From positions 14,260,001-14,324,000 of the forward strand of contig NC_135126.1 in NCBI RefSeq assembly GCF_050908995.1: a DNA stretch of 64,000 bases, read 5' to 3'. The position numbers and the translations under genes are program-made. The notes beneath the pieces were generated by a model that ran no database searches, was not told the DNA's origin, and saw nothing but the letters and a program-made list of their open reading frames with translations. Numbering within the stretch: the first letter of the stretch is position 1; every line of letters begins with the position of its first letter. Source of the DNA: Andrena cerasifolii (lineage: Eukaryota > Arthropoda > Insecta > Hymenoptera > Andrenidae). Shown here piece after piece: positions 1-12,194 of the stretch.

Positions 1-2600
1 AAATGTTTCCTCCTAACGTTGAGAATACTTTGAAGTATTCAATTTAACGTAGGTAGGTATACAACTGGTCCATTAAGCTTCTCTAGTTTGCAACCTTTCG
101 AACATCGATTACTTATATTTTTATGAATTTGATAATCGACAGCATAAATAGTTTCATCCTTATGAAATTGCAGTCAGGACTACATAGTTCGTGTTTCTTC
201 TTAGGCTAATGCTTACTCCCATCTTTCATTTTATCCCCCATTTTCCTCTCTAGATACATTTTTATATCGCTCTGCTAGCCCCTCCGTTTTCATTTAATCT
301 CCTTCTCGATAATCAAACTCAAATCCTTTGTTTAGAGAAACTGAAACCCAGAAAGGTTGAAACTATCGGAGCATCTATCTATCCCCGATTAAGCTAGACC
401 GTGCAAAAACGAGAGTCGGTGCACTTATGCTTTAATCTTCATCATGTTTGTCCTGTAAATCCGTTGAGATACCTTTCCCCATGAAAGGTCAGGGCAAGAC
501 AGATGTGCTAGTAGGTAGGTCGCATTGCTTACCTCGGATTGAAAGCGGTAAAAGGGACGAACGATCCTCAACTCCGATGCAGTCGCGCGTAAACCAATAG
601 AAGTAACAATTTGCTTCTTTTCATACACTATAATAAGTTAATCTCGCGAATTTTACTAAAATTACACTGCTTAGAAGTTACATTAAACATTACTGTAGTT
701 AGATTTCATTATATTTCCAATGTAAATTCCACTATTGTCCATTTTCCGTGGACCGAAGTAGATGAGGAGTGGTTGGGCAAGAAGTAATGTAAATTGGATT
801 ACCTCCGTGTTAAAATTGATAGATAAATTGCTTATTGTTACAATATAATATGTTGCAAATATAAACGGTGTCTATCACACAAAGATTTAGCGAACGTGAT
901 TGTCCATTTTATTCTATACTCGTAACGAGGGAAAAGAAACTACGGTACATAGAGTTGCAAGTTTCGTAATGGTTAACTACTTGACTACTTTGGATTTCGT
1001 TGAAAGTTGGAGGAAAATGTTTGCCGACGTATGCTAAACAAAAATTTTAACTCGGCTCGAGTACTTTCTTCACGTGAGAGTGTGTAATTGAATCGCTCGA
1101 TTGGTATGCAAATTATTACAAAATGTTATTACGGTTGCATATTGAAAATAAACTTTAAGGTTCTGAGGCATAAAACCTACATTCGATACGTTGTGTTTAA
1201 AATTATTTTTATTGGTTATTATTTCCATAACTGCTTGATGTATTTTTCGTTCTTATACGCCGATACAAATAGACATTTACTTAGATTTAAATTGGCGAGC
1301 AGGAAATACGAAAATTTATAAATAAACCGTGATAAAAGTATATCTGTGTGAAGTTTGAGTAATTAGTTAGTAGTTTGAATGGATTTTACATTGTTGAAAA
1401 TTATTCTATTACCAACAAAGTCGTTTAGCTATATTTCCATATTTTAATTGAACGCGAATTTTAATAAATATATCCTCTTAAACTTTTTTCTTCCTATGAA
1501 CTGAATTTTTACTTAGAATTAGATGGACTTGTTACATGTAACAACATGTAAATATATAGAATCACTGAACGCGTACATGCAGAAATGAATTCGAATTTGT
1601 TCAACGCTAATTCAACGTCACGTAAATTTTTAGAATAGTTAACTACATTAAAGACTCTCAATTGAATTGTTTGTGCAACATTCAAGCAACCGACAAATTT
1701 TGGGAAAAGTGAAAACTTCTATTCGTCCTTCAAAGTTTTAATTGCAATTGGATAAATAGACTTATTGACGATGTTACACGTTACAGTTTGCAATTTGTAT
1801 AAAGATCTTAATGAAATGATAGTTGCTTTACTATTACTTAAAACGTGGTACAAATTTCTTTCATTTTCTTCTTGATACAAAAACATTTATGTATGTACTA
1901 CACGTTACCAGCTAATTAATACCATTCAAATTCAAGCACAATATTGTAAAATTGTACCAACATTTCATGTTCCTGGCCCTGATTATAAAAAAATCAGTTG
2001 CTGATACAGATAAGAATATAAAAGCACAACAAAATTATTACCGACATTGTAACAGCAAATACTATAAAAAACAAATATCAACTATATTTATTTTACATAA
2101 ATAAAAATCCCTTTTTATATTTCATTTTTCTAACACTGTTGATAATTAACTTCCTAATATTAGAAATATGAACAGAGTTAGGGCCATAGTTGAAACGTCA
2201 ATTCGTTGAACGCTGTTTTAAATAAAATTAAACCACACCAATAATTTTTTTTTAAACATTTACCATATCACAGTCAACATTTAATTTAACCAGAATAATA
2301 TAACAGAATACACCCCAAAAAAAAGTAGATAAATGTACATCCCATTTCCAACATCCGTACGAAGAGATATCGAAATCTATCCCAAGGTTACTAAGACCCC
2401 AGCCACTCAAACTTCAATGTCTCCAGCGTGACAATGACACTGACCCATCCCACTGCTTCCGTGTCGAAAACTAATCACTCCCCTGGAAATCCCCCCGAAA
2501 CCGCCACTAAACGCGCCCCCACCCCGAACGCGTCAATTCCACTCTAAAATCCGAACCGGCCAAGTAAATCGCAAGGAGCCTCGTGAAAAAATCGCCCGGA
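1..2600. other. AT-rich non-coding stretch, no gene recognised
   Basis: Strongly AT-rich sequence with short open frames only and no recognisable protein similarity. A minus-strand open frame at about 517-628 ends at a GT-AAGC donor-like site and could be an exon of the minus-strand gene that starts near 2.7 kb, but nothing in its residues identifies a family. From about 2,380 the base composition becomes GC-richer towards the promoter at 2.7-2.9 kb. Confidence 0.5.
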
Positions 2601-2690
2601 ACCGGCTGAGAGGCAGCGAAAACGGCGAAAATGGCGGTGGAGGAGCAGAAGGGGGCCAAAGTAGGCAAGGCGAGAGAAGTGGTCACTTAC

Positions 2691-2705
2691 CAGGAGGACA
2701 CGCAT
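2691..2705 (-). CDS. Five-codon first coding exon (MRVLL) of a secreted or cuticular-type gene, partial
   Basis: On the minus strand an ATG at 2705 opens five codons, Met-Arg-Val-Leu-Leu, and is followed directly by the strong donor GTAAGTG (2690-2684). A first exon holding only the first few residues of a signal peptide and followed by an intron is the classic arrangement of insect cuticular-protein and many other secreted-protein genes. An upstream ATG at about 2,823 is followed at once by a stop. The second exon was not found in the remaining 2.7 kb, so the gene probably continues past the left edge. The product is unknown; the cuticular assignment rests only on gene architecture. Confidence 0.4.
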
Positions 2706-2907
2706 GATGCTGATGCGACGAGACACTCGGCAGTGCAACGACACAACGCTCTCTCTCTCTGGAAGACGGTACGATGCTGTGTGGTACGTCGAAGCCGATT
2801 CTGCGTCGGATAAAAAGGCAATGTCACATATAGAGCGTGGCTGCCCCGCCGATGGTTGCCGGCGTGAAGTTCGTGAGCAACTCTTGGACTGTTGGAGGCA
2901 CAGCCGA

Positions 2908-2915
2908 CCTTTATA
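2908..2915 (-). promoter_or_regulatory. TATA box of a minus-strand gene
   Basis: The minus strand reads GGTATAAAGG here. About 25 bases downstream (plus position near 2,890) lies an initiator-like ACAGTCC. A 5' UTR of about 180 bases would then lead to the ATG at 2705. The surrounding 2.5-3.45 kb is GC-rich compared with its flanks, as expected around a promoter. Seen: the motif, its spacing and the downstream ATG plus splice donor. Inferred: that it is used. Confidence 0.5.
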
Positions 2916-3645
2916 CCGGCGAGTCTACAAGCCAGTTGCCAGCCTTTACATAACCCGAGAAAGTTTAATTCGGGATAACCACGTCCCTCTCTAGAGCACT
3001 TCTAACACGGACGGTCCACACCCCCGTCGAACAAAGAGGAAAGAAAGAAATGGGGAAGGAAGACCGGAGCGAGGACGATCGATCCTCCGATCGCGTACCT
3101 CTGCCGCGGCTTTTTAAACGCGATTTCACCAGCCGCTATTCGCGACACCGGGGGGGCACCCGGCGGCTTTTCCCGTCCCAGACGGGCACCTCGAGTTTAC
3201 GTAATCCCCGTCTTGCGCAATTACCGTGCGGATAGTGGTGTCTTCTTCTTTTCGGCGAGCTCGGACAATGCAAGGACTGATGGGGATCCTCTTGTCCGAT
3301 TCCTTCCGCTCCGACTGCATGGGCCACCATTTTTGGCCGCGCGCTACTCGCAACCCGTTCTCCGTCCTCCGCCCTGGCTGAAAAGAATGTTCGTTTAAAG
3401 CCTGCGCCACGTTCCGCCGGGGCTGTTGCGATGAATGCTGGCTTGGCGGTTTTTATAATGCAGTTAGGAGATTGCAACGCTGATGACTGAATGATGGGGG
3501 TCTACAGATTGTAATTTAGGAGAATTGCTGAGCTGCTATGAGGCCGGAGTTAGTTCACCGTTTAAAGTGAGTCGCAAAATTAGTGGCGGAGATGGGCGGT
3601 TTTGGGCGTTCACAGGTCACGGTGTAGCAATTTGATCAGAAAGTT

Positions 3646-3885
3646 CTTTGGCGGATTTAAGGAAAAATGCCCAGGTTACAAAGGTTCTTAGGGGCAGGTT
3701 TTTGGGGGGGAATGAAGGGGTAGTTTACTGAAAACGGGCTAAGTGTAGTAGTGCGAAAAGAATGTAGTGTTTGGATACATATACCTAATCATATTTTTCT
3801 TTCGGTCATGGGGCCCTGCGGGGGCCTTCTATGCAGGGGCCTAGGTGGCAACTGCTCGTCAGCCGCGCTGTTAAATCCGCCACTG
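3646..3885 (-). mobile_element. hAT MITE, 240 bp, with exact 8-bp target duplication
   Basis: Non-autonomous DNA element with imperfect terminal inverted repeats: left end CTTTGGCGGATTTAAG, right end TTAAATCCGCCACTG. It is flanked by an exact 8-bp direct repeat AGAAAGTT (3638-3645 and 3886-3893), diagnostic of hAT-type insertion. It shares internal sequence, including GTAGTTTACTGAAAA and CCTAGGTGGC, with the copies at 26.7-27.2 kb, in the inverted orientation relative to the 26,787 copy. It has no coding capacity of its own. Confidence 0.85.
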
Positions 3886-3985
3886 AGAAAGTTATGTAGA
3901 TATAATATGTATGTAGATGTGAAATTTGCTTCTGCATTTTTAGATGCAATTCTTGGCAAATTTGGATTCATTTTTCTTATTATTT

Positions 3986-6820
3986 TTACTTGATCATGTG
4001 ACCATTTTTTGACCAGAAAAATGTTTCATCGTTACGTGTAGCTCAGGAGCACTAGATTATTAGAACTTTAGCGTTTTAATACATTTTGTTTTCTGCTGCT
4101 AAAGTTTCATTCTTTCGTATTCCCAGTTTCTTTATGTGATTTACTATCGTTTCGATAGGCCAGTGCATTCAGGATCATATGTATATTATTTATTTTTTAT
4201 ATAAGGTTGTGTTCTTTTATCCTATTGTATTAATACAGAGTACAACAATATAATAGAAAATAAAGGGTATTTTTTATTGCGCATTCTCAACCGGAATTTA
4301 GTAACCTAACCATAAGCAAGCCTCTTCTCAACTCGGCCTACAAACGTCACTACTGTTTGGTCCGTTTACGAAGATGTTTTCATTAACCTTTTATTTCTCC
4401 ATGAACAGTTGAAATTCCATTCTACATATTCTATTAAAATACATTTGGACCTCGACACTTCTGGTTAGTAAATAATCGCTGGAAAAGCTTCAACGAAATG
4501 AGGCAGACAATTGATTCTGTTAAAAAGACTCCGCAAGTATGTACGTGGGCTTTAATGTCAAATGAAGCTAGAACCCGTGCCACGAGGGCTGCGCAGCTCG
4601 CGTCCTCGTAGAATACTGGACACGCCATTAACATCAGAATCTATCGTTTAGGGACGAAGTAAACTTCACCCTTCTTTAAATTTGCCATTGACCAAGTTAT
4701 GCTTATCGATCTGGCTTCGTCTATGTTCGGCTTCTATGACGGAACACCAAAAATGTCAAGCTTAATGTATGCAACTACATAACCACCCACGGTACAACTT
4801 CACGAGTAGATTTATCCTTGAAAATGTCTGTATCATCCTCCATCTAACTACCATCGGAAATTTATTATGGCGATGGACATTTACATTCAATTAACGTGAA
4901 ATACATTCGACGGAACAGTGGAGGGAACTGTTCAGAGGATTATATGTGTATTTCACGGTTTCGTTGGAATCAAGTATTCCCAGGTTTTATTTACCATCGT
5001 TAGATTTAACATTAACATTTTGCTAGGTAATGGAAGCACGAATCAAGACCCCTTCATCAGTTCGTTTGATCCGTGGCACAAAAAGGTTCATCGTGTTACA
5101 ATGAAGTCGAGATGAGGACAGAGGTGTTCCTTGTGGAGCAGAGATTCCCAAACTGACGCTGTATTTTCTTTAAAAAGATGAGATGGAACACGTTTCGCAG
5201 ACATCAGTCCGTGAAAATTGCTTTTTTTTACATATTTCCTTAATGGAAAATGTAAATTAACAGAAAAACGGGCAACAAGGCGTTTCGCGAAGAATACGAA
5301 ATCTTCTTTCCTTCTTATAATTTTCGGGAAAAGGAGATTGCATTTTTTTCCACAGGAAAAATGAAATGTTCGTAAATAATATTAGATCCTTTAGTCGAGG
5401 TAGTATTTTCTGACGATAGAGAGAAATTATTTTCTTTAAAAAACAATAATAGGTACAACAAAATTTTTTAAAAAAATGCGAAAGAACGCATCTAAAAGTG
5501 TTTCACACATACAGTGCCAATATTCGTTACTAATTTAAAAAATAAGAACATGAGTTCCCTAAAAAAATTCTTCTTTGCCTTCGTATTTTCTTACATTTTT
5601 AAAAATGCAGAAAATAGACGAGATTCGAAACACTTGGAACGTCTAATCGAAAATTCACAAAATATTTTAAAAACAACGTTAAACAATAGAGTTTAAGGTC
5701 GACTTGTTACCTCCTACTAAGAAATATATTTCTCCAAAACATTTATTATTAATATAATAAAAAGCGCACTTGGTTCCTCAAAAAATTTAACCCCGCATTT
5801 TCCGAGACACAGCTGTGTGGTAAGAAAAGAAATCCGAAAATGGACAGTGTTCGAAGGACTGAGAACCTTCGGTCGAAAATTCTCGAGAGTAACCCGACGA
5901 CACCCAATTTCCCCGTGCGAAGTAGATGGTCCTTGTTGTTTTATCCTCGTCGAAAAGCAGTCTCCACGAAACGGAACTGTCTGGCCCGCTTGCACGGCAC
6001 GCAGACTTCACGTTGCCGCGTTGCGAGCAAGTGAGAAAGGTTACGTTAAATTGTACCTGTTCTTTATCAGAGGATAATGACATCGACGTCTTAAACGGCC
6101 GTAATCCACTCCTCTGTGGGAATTGAACTCGAGGGATATACGAGTCCTTGGCCCAGTGATCCTAGCAGTGTGCAACGTAAGGCACGCTGCGTTCACACGA
6201 TTGCATTAACCGCCGCCTAATGCGCGCGAGTCAATATTTATCATGACAAAAAGAGAGGTCCTCGATGCAACATGCTACGAGAAATCCTTTTACGTTGCAC
6301 GGTGAAGTGGAGATAGGCTTTGCGAAGCTGTTATGAAAGTTTACTTCATTTCAACTTTTGCGCGCTGCATGCTATTTTCATTAGACTTCGTGTGTCGACC
6401 ATTCGAAGAGTATTGTATGTAATTACGTAATTACGCTTGATAATATCTGAAGAGGCTTAAAGGGACGTAGATTAGTAGAAAGTAGTGTTTCGATAATATT
6501 TCTGATAATCGATCCGGGAGACCAAAAATGTTAGATTTGTTACGTGGTAATGCGGGAAGCAACTAGTTTCAATAGTTGCAATGTATTGTGCGTAAGAAAT
6601 ATATTCCTAAGGAATTTTAAAAATATTCCCGTGAAAAATAATGGTCTTTTCGTTGAAATTCGAGTAACAAGATTTTCCTTTAGCAGTGGTTGTTTGTATA
6701 CAGGTTCTTCTAGTTCATTCTGCTTTGCTGAGTTCCAATATTTTTTTCGACATACAGGGCCATCAGTCTTGAGATCTTTCAATTTCTAATGCTTGTTTTT
6801 TTTTTTTGTAATTCCAGTAT
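3986..6820. other. Non-coding stretch, no gene recognised
   Basis: AT-rich sequence with short random open frames. Around 5.8-6.3 kb the composition is more balanced and overlapping frames of 60-100 codons appear on both strands, but none has recognisable residues or convincing exon borders. No RNA gene or element ends were recognised. Confidence 0.4.
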
Positions 6821-6821
6821 C

Positions 6822-7108
6822 AGTCGAGTTCAGTAATAATAGTAATCAGAGATAATTTCAGAAATAATAATAATCAGAAATTATTTCAGAAATAATAATA
6901 ATCAGAAATTATTTCAGAAATAATAATAATCAGAAATTATTTCAGAAATTATTTCAGAAATAATAATAATCAGAAATTATTTCAGAAATAATAATGATCA
7001 GAAATTATTTCAGAAATAATAATAATCAGAAATTATTTCAGTAATAATAATAATCAGAAATTATTTCAGAAATTATTTCAGAAATAATAATAATCAGAAA
7101 TTATTTGG
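6822..7108. repeat. Tandem array of a 28-bp unit with a 12-bp sub-unit
   Basis: About nine tandem copies of a 28-bp unit made of an (AAT)n-like half, AAATAATAATAATCAG, and a 12-bp half, AAATTATTTCAG. At two places the 12-bp half is duplicated, and the spacing of these duplications suggests that a block of several units was itself copied. Point changes (for instance AATGATC in one unit) distinguish a few copies. Confidence 0.9.
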
Positions 7109-7261
7109 ATGTAAGAACCTCTGGCGAAATCACCAGATTTGCACGAGAATGGATCCGAAACCATGGTTTTAGAATGGCCGCTTCCAGAAACATTTAATAT
7201 TTATCGTGTACCAAAGATGCACTAATAATATCGAAATATTGGATATTGTTTGAGGCTGCTA

Positions 7262-7299
7262 GGTGAAAAATCGATTTTTAGACCGAAACCTCCACTTAA
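7262..7299. repeat. Right-end fragment of a TTAA-flanked element
   Basis: The sequence ATCGATTTTTAGACCGAA followed by CCTCCACTTAA closely matches the right terminus of the complete element at 35,733-36,461. No matching left end was seen nearby, so this is a truncated copy. Confidence 0.55.
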
Positions 7300-8255
7300 A
7301 ATCAATAAAAAAAAGTAAAACTTTTTGAAAAAGCAGTAAAAATGTAGGTAATAAATTTTATTTTGTTTCGTTATTCTTGTTTTATGAATATTAATTTAGT
7401 TATAAAACAAAAGGAATTTTGTTATTCAACAAATTTTACTCCCTGCCAAAAAATTTATTTTAAAATAATTATTTATAATTAAATATAAAGTGTGGCAAAA
7501 GTCATTTTGGCCCAGAGCGGCGGAAGACCTAGACCCGACCCTGGTCTTGTTAATATTCAAAATGAAACGACAGAAACACGTGTCACGGGATGTATTTTAA
7601 CGCGTATAAATATTGCCATTGGTAGACCTTGATGATGTAATAAGATGTAGAATGATATTGTAGAAGCGAGGGAATCTCTCGACTGTTAAACGCAAGGGAA
7701 ATGTTTGGAAATAAGGATTCGAGGAATGTGTACATACGTCAGAGTAGCTAAGTGATAGCTGTGAACGTGCATCCTTGTGCGCGAGAGGAGGTGAGTGTTA
7801 TTAAGGGTAGTTGCTGGGTCGCGAGACTGGAATTTGAATCGAAGTTTGAGCAAGCAAGGACAGAGAGAGTTTTGGTGGCACACTGTAAAGCAAGAATCTG
7901 TTACATTTCATTTGTTTAGACTATATTATTATTTATAATATGCAGGATTTGTTGGGATTTGTAAAGAAGAATTTCCCTTCACCTTAAGGGTAAAAAAACT
8001 GTAAAACTTTTATACAGTACGTTTGATACGGTTCATATTAAATATGCTTCGATAGGAAAAGAAATTTGAATGACGTTGGTATACAACAGTGTAACGAAAA
8101 TTTAAAAATCCAGTTTGTAGATTTAAGTAAGTTGCGTACACGCTGGAAATTTCATCGAAATCGATTAGCGTAGCTGTGAGCTACAAACAGTTAAAAGTGG
8201 AGCACATCACCCAATTCGGTAACAACTTTAGCGCTGAGTGACACTCTTTCCTTAA

Positions 8256-8709
8256 GGGGGTAAGATTCCGCATCGTCCAACGAAGGCTTTTTTTATTTCG
8301 ATTCCCCGTTTATTATTTATAAAGGAAAAAGGTGGATTTTTCTCTTAGAAAAATTTAACTTTACCTTTGATCTCTCACCATTTCTTTATTTTTCAAAATT
8401 TTCAAAATCGCCTTCGTTAGACGATGTGGAATCTTATTATGATTCTGCATGCAAAATTTGAAGTAAATTGGTTGAACGTAGCGCGAGTTTTTAGGGCCAC
8501 CGTTTAGCCGTCTAAAATCGAGAGACTTTCGGACATGTATCCGTAACTTCCAAAAAAACAATAGTTTTTTAACTGAAACTTTTTTTATAAGTAGTTCATA
8601 ATACTATGTAAACATAGTTAAGAAACGGGAAATCTGCATCAAACCGTTGACTTGTAAAAAAATCCACAAAATGTATACATTTTCCGAGGGTTCAAACGGG
8701 TATACCCCC
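8256..8709. mobile_element. TTAA-flanked MITE (piggyBac-like), 454 bp
   Basis: The ends are GGGGGTAAGATTCC on the left and GGGTATACCCCC on the right, each bordered by TTAA (8252-8255 and 8710-8713). A TTAA target duplication with short GC-rich terminal inverted repeats is typical of piggyBac-superfamily MITEs. The right TTAA is shared with the next element. No transposase remains. Confidence 0.55.
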
Positions 8710-8713
8710 TTAA

Positions 8714-9198
8714 GCCGGCTACACACGTAACTGCATACTCGAGGGGTATACCTGTACAACTTTATTGAACAAGTCTACTTGACGGCCATATAGCCTCCAC
8801 ACGGTACAAGTATACATACTTAAACAGATTCAGCTATTCACACACTAATCTATTAAATGAACTAATACTTTACAAATGGATGAAGGAACGTACTGGAAAC
8901 TTCTATCACTTGCCACCCCTTTGATTAATAGGAAAAACACAATCATGTTTAGACTATACTAAACTCCACATGGAAGACTGTTTCCCACTTGCACAAGTCT
9001 ATGCTTCTTCTACACACGCTCAAGTATATACTTACGCACACAGGACCTGTGCAAGTATACAGCTTAGAAGTTCAAACATTTTCATGTCGCTTGTACAATC
9101 AAAATACTTGTGCAATATTGTCGTATCGCTCATGTATAATTATGCAATAAATTAATACGTATATAAGACTCAAGCGTGCAGTTACGTGCGTAGCCGGC
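8714..9198. mobile_element. Inverted-repeat element with 25-bp termini, 485 bp
   Basis: Terminal inverted repeats of about 25 bp: left GCCGGCTACACACGTAACTG, right the reverse complement with one or two changes (CAGTTACGTGCGTAGCCGGC). It is flanked by TTAA on the left and TTTA on the right, suggesting a decayed TTAA duplication. The interior is AT-rich with repeated ACAAGTATA-like words and no coding frame of note. The superfamily is uncertain; the TTAA hints at piggyBac. Confidence 0.65.
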
Positions 9199-9199
9199 T

Positions 9200-9900
9200 T
9201 TAGATGACACCGTCGCGACTGCCCGTCGAGACCGATGAGAGTTTAAATGATCAGAATTCGGAATTTCGAACTGAAATTTACATATCACCATTTGGTGAAG
9301 AAGATCTTGATGGAGAAAGCGATGGAGATCTTTGCGTATCATTCCTTGGGAAAGATGGTTTTTCGTTACTGTTTGTGTAATGTGACAGAGGTTTATAAGG
9401 ATAATAATGAGGGTAAAAATATGGTGGGAAATAGAGTGGTGGAGGCGGGGGAGGCGGAAACTCTAGATGTTTGTAACGATAATATTCTTGGGGTGGTGTT
9501 AAAATTCCTACCGGTAATTTGAACATGTTTGAATCTGGACTGGGTGAACGTAAACGGTTCTCTTACTGTTATTAAATTAAATAACGTTGGAAATTAGACG
9601 AATTTCAATTTCGATAATTTGGATAATTTTGATGATCGAGGATAATCCTTCTGTGGAAAAGTTACTCTCTGTGCTTTACCCATTGATACTATTCTCGATT
9701 TGATTCGTGCGCCAAGACGAACTGCAAATTTTAAAGCTTCTTCTAAGCTTTTAGGATCTCATGCATCTACTGTTCTTGAAATATCATCTGGTAGACCACG
9801 AGAAAAAGCATCCAAAGCACATTCTTTCAGTAGTCATAACATTTGCTCTGCGTTGCCCCCGTGAGAATCTTCTAAAATCTAAAACAGGGGATTGGAGCAG
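9200..9900 (-). pseudogene. Relic of a retrotransposon gag gene
   Basis: On the minus strand at about 9,800-9,640 the translation reads ECALDAFSRGLPDDISRTVD, then a stop, then DPKSLEEALKFAVRLG. The pattern 'F..GLP.....V...DP..L.EAL..A' is characteristic of the gag/capsid C-terminal region of LTR retrotransposons (Ty3/gypsy and relatives). Further downstream (9,526-9,278) an open frame rich in proline and tyrosine, including a run of seven prolines, may be the gag tail. The in-frame stop and the absence of a recognisable polymerase show that it is dead. Family assignment is from motif memory only. Confidence 0.6.
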
Positions 9901-9929
9901 ACCAATTTTATATTTGCTCCGCTCCTGCT

Positions 9930-11910
9930 CCGCTCCAGCTGCTGTTTTTTAAATAAAAATTCTTTTAATACTTTCAAACAGTGATCTTTCATTTGCAACA
10001 AACCCCATCTCTCTAGCTTTTAATTTTCGTATAGAAAAAAATTCGCAAAGAATGCTTAATTTTCGGGCAAAACCGGGCAGCGGGGCCCTACGGTATAATA
10101 TTTTTTCAGTGATGGAAAAATGAGAATTGGCATTTATTAAAAACATTTCATTCGTCTGCTGGCATGCGGAGAGCAACAAAGAATAGAAAAAAATTCAATC
10201 AGGCCGTGGGCCACCCTAAGGTAGGTACATATTATAAAATTCATACCGGTCCTATTTACAATCGTACTATGGATATTATTACACGTACTGACGCGTAATA
10301 ATTTAATTAATAATTTAACACTATTAATGTATAATTCGCATCGCTGTCGCTGTCACGCTCGATAAGGGAAGTTCCCGTAATGCTACGCGTTATCCAGCCC
10401 CGTATCTCGTGAAGGAATTTATAAACGATTTTTATCGCAGCACTAATACAACGACAATGGTTTTGGCTACGGACTATCTCGGTGACGCCGATTCAGAGGA
10501 AGTAGGTTTAGCTTGTTTAAATTTTAATGTAATCGAATATCCCATGAACCCTAACACTGTTCGGCCAGAGTAATTCCCACAATGAGATGCATTATCAAGA
10601 CACACCAAGAGAAATTCAGAAGTCATATTCGATAAGAAATAACATCCGGAACGTAACAGAAGCGAAGGATCTTTTACCACCGATATTGACAGCATGAAAC
10701 TAGCACGGAACTGATTATGTGGGCAGAGGCCTCAAGACAGTAATTTTTCATAAAGAATATTATTGGACGTTTCTACCCTTCGGGGGCGAAGACCCTATAA
10801 ATTGATCGAAAAATTGAAAAAAAATTCTATAAAACGCTTCTAAAACATTTAAAAAATATATTCTCAAAGTTATAGGCCGAAATTCAACTCCATATTGATA
10901 ATATAGCCTGGTGAGTCAGCGCGCCTGCGAGCGCCGAGCATGCCTGCAACGCATTTTACACGCGTTTTTCTCGAAACCACGTATTCAAAATTGACGCCAG
11001 GAATAACTCAAAAACTATTCGACCAATGAACTTCAATTTTTGCACACTTTTAGTTTATAATATTCCTCAGAATATGAACCGCAAGATTTAACCGAATTAT
11101 TAATTTTAACCACTGTTTTTAAACAAATAAAACGCGAATTTTTGGCCAGAATCACACCTAATTGTTTGAAGTTCCGCCATTTTTTAAGGATGTATTTTTT
11201 TACAGCATTTGATTGTTGAAAATATATATAAAAAAATAAACAGATCTACTTTGAACAAACATGTAAAATTGTACGCGTCTGTTTGACACACATAACGTGC
11301 ACCAATCTCATACTTATTGTTAGCGTGCGACGATATTTTTATCTCTTGAAGAATGTTACGTCATAAACCGTTTCATTTTTATTCCTTCCCACGGTTTTGC
11401 GTTGGACGATATAAAAGCACGCTCACAATTGTCATGCCCTAACATTTAAGAAAAATGCATAATAGCCGTACAATATTACTTCCAAACTATTACCAGTCTG
11501 TTAATATACTACAATATTGTAACTCTATTCCTGCAGTCCAAACTAGGTGCCCGATTCAAATAGTTCCCATATAGAATGAAACCTCTTTACCTCTCAAGAA
11601 AATTATAGCAAGACCCTTGAATATATCCTACTAGCTTTAATACTCGCCTTCGCCTGAAATTTAGATTCTAATTTTATAAAAAAAAATTATTAATTTATTT
11701 TGTGAAAATAGTCACATTCGTCTGGAGTAGCTAGGCATAATGAGCTGGGACACATTTCGTGACCGCAGAGTTTACCGTTCGAAAGTTTTTAGGCGAGAGA
11801 CAAACACACAAACACTTATTGCTTTATATATTATTAAGATTAAGATAAGATTAAAATTAAAATGTGTACAGGTAAGTACGCGCATGCGCAAACATCCCTT
11901 TGCTTCGCTT
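9930..11910. other. Non-coding stretch with degenerate repeat fragments
   Basis: No gene was recognised. At about 10,905-11,170 the words CACGCGTTTTTCTCGAAAC and GCGAGCGCCGAG match, in the opposite orientation or shuffled, the interior of the TTAA-flanked elements at 19.3-20.1 and 35.7-36.5 kb, so this is probably an eroded copy. The rest is AT-rich. Confidence 0.45.
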
Positions 11911-11914
11911 TTAA

Positions 11915-12194
11915 CCCTTAACTGGTATCCTGGGGTCGCTCGTGACCCCAAGCACCCAAAGTTCGATATACAATTTTCGGTTGTTTAAGTTGGTAAACTG
12001 AATTTCTAATTAATTTTATAATAATAGTTTAACTTTCTACGCTTCTATTATTTTCTACATTACCTAAGAAGAAAATATTCGTAGTGGTTGCTCTAGCGTC
12101 GACTTTACAAATTTCTGTGCCCTTTTTTATTTGGGGTCCGCCACGACCCCGGTATACCAGTCACGTTTGCCAAAAACAGTATACCAGTTAAGGG
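11915..12194. mobile_element. piggyBac-type MITE, 280 bp, TTAA target duplication
   Basis: TTAA is present on both sides (11911-11914 and 12195-12198). Terminal inverted repeats begin CCCTTAACTGGTAT on the left and are mirrored by ATACCAGTTAAGGG on the right. A second inner inverted pair, TGGGGTCGCTCGTGACCCC and TTGGGGTCCGCCACGACCCC, lies just inside. TTAA duplication with CCC-starting termini is the piggyBac signature. No coding capacity. Confidence 0.8.

Noticed and set aside
517..628. Minus-strand frame ending at a GTAAGC donor-like site, considered as an exon
   Set aside because: No recognisable protein content and no matching neighbour exon; kept only as a remark in the left-edge entry.
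2631..3477. Several frames of 60-113 codons in the GC-rich block
   Set aside because: Same composition effect; the only coherent gene signal there is the short minus-strand first exon with its TATA box.
6100..6135. A T-arm-like word (TCGAGTTCAATTCCC on the minus strand) suggesting a tRNA
   Set aside because: The flanking bases cannot form the T-stem and no matching D-arm or acceptor stem is present.
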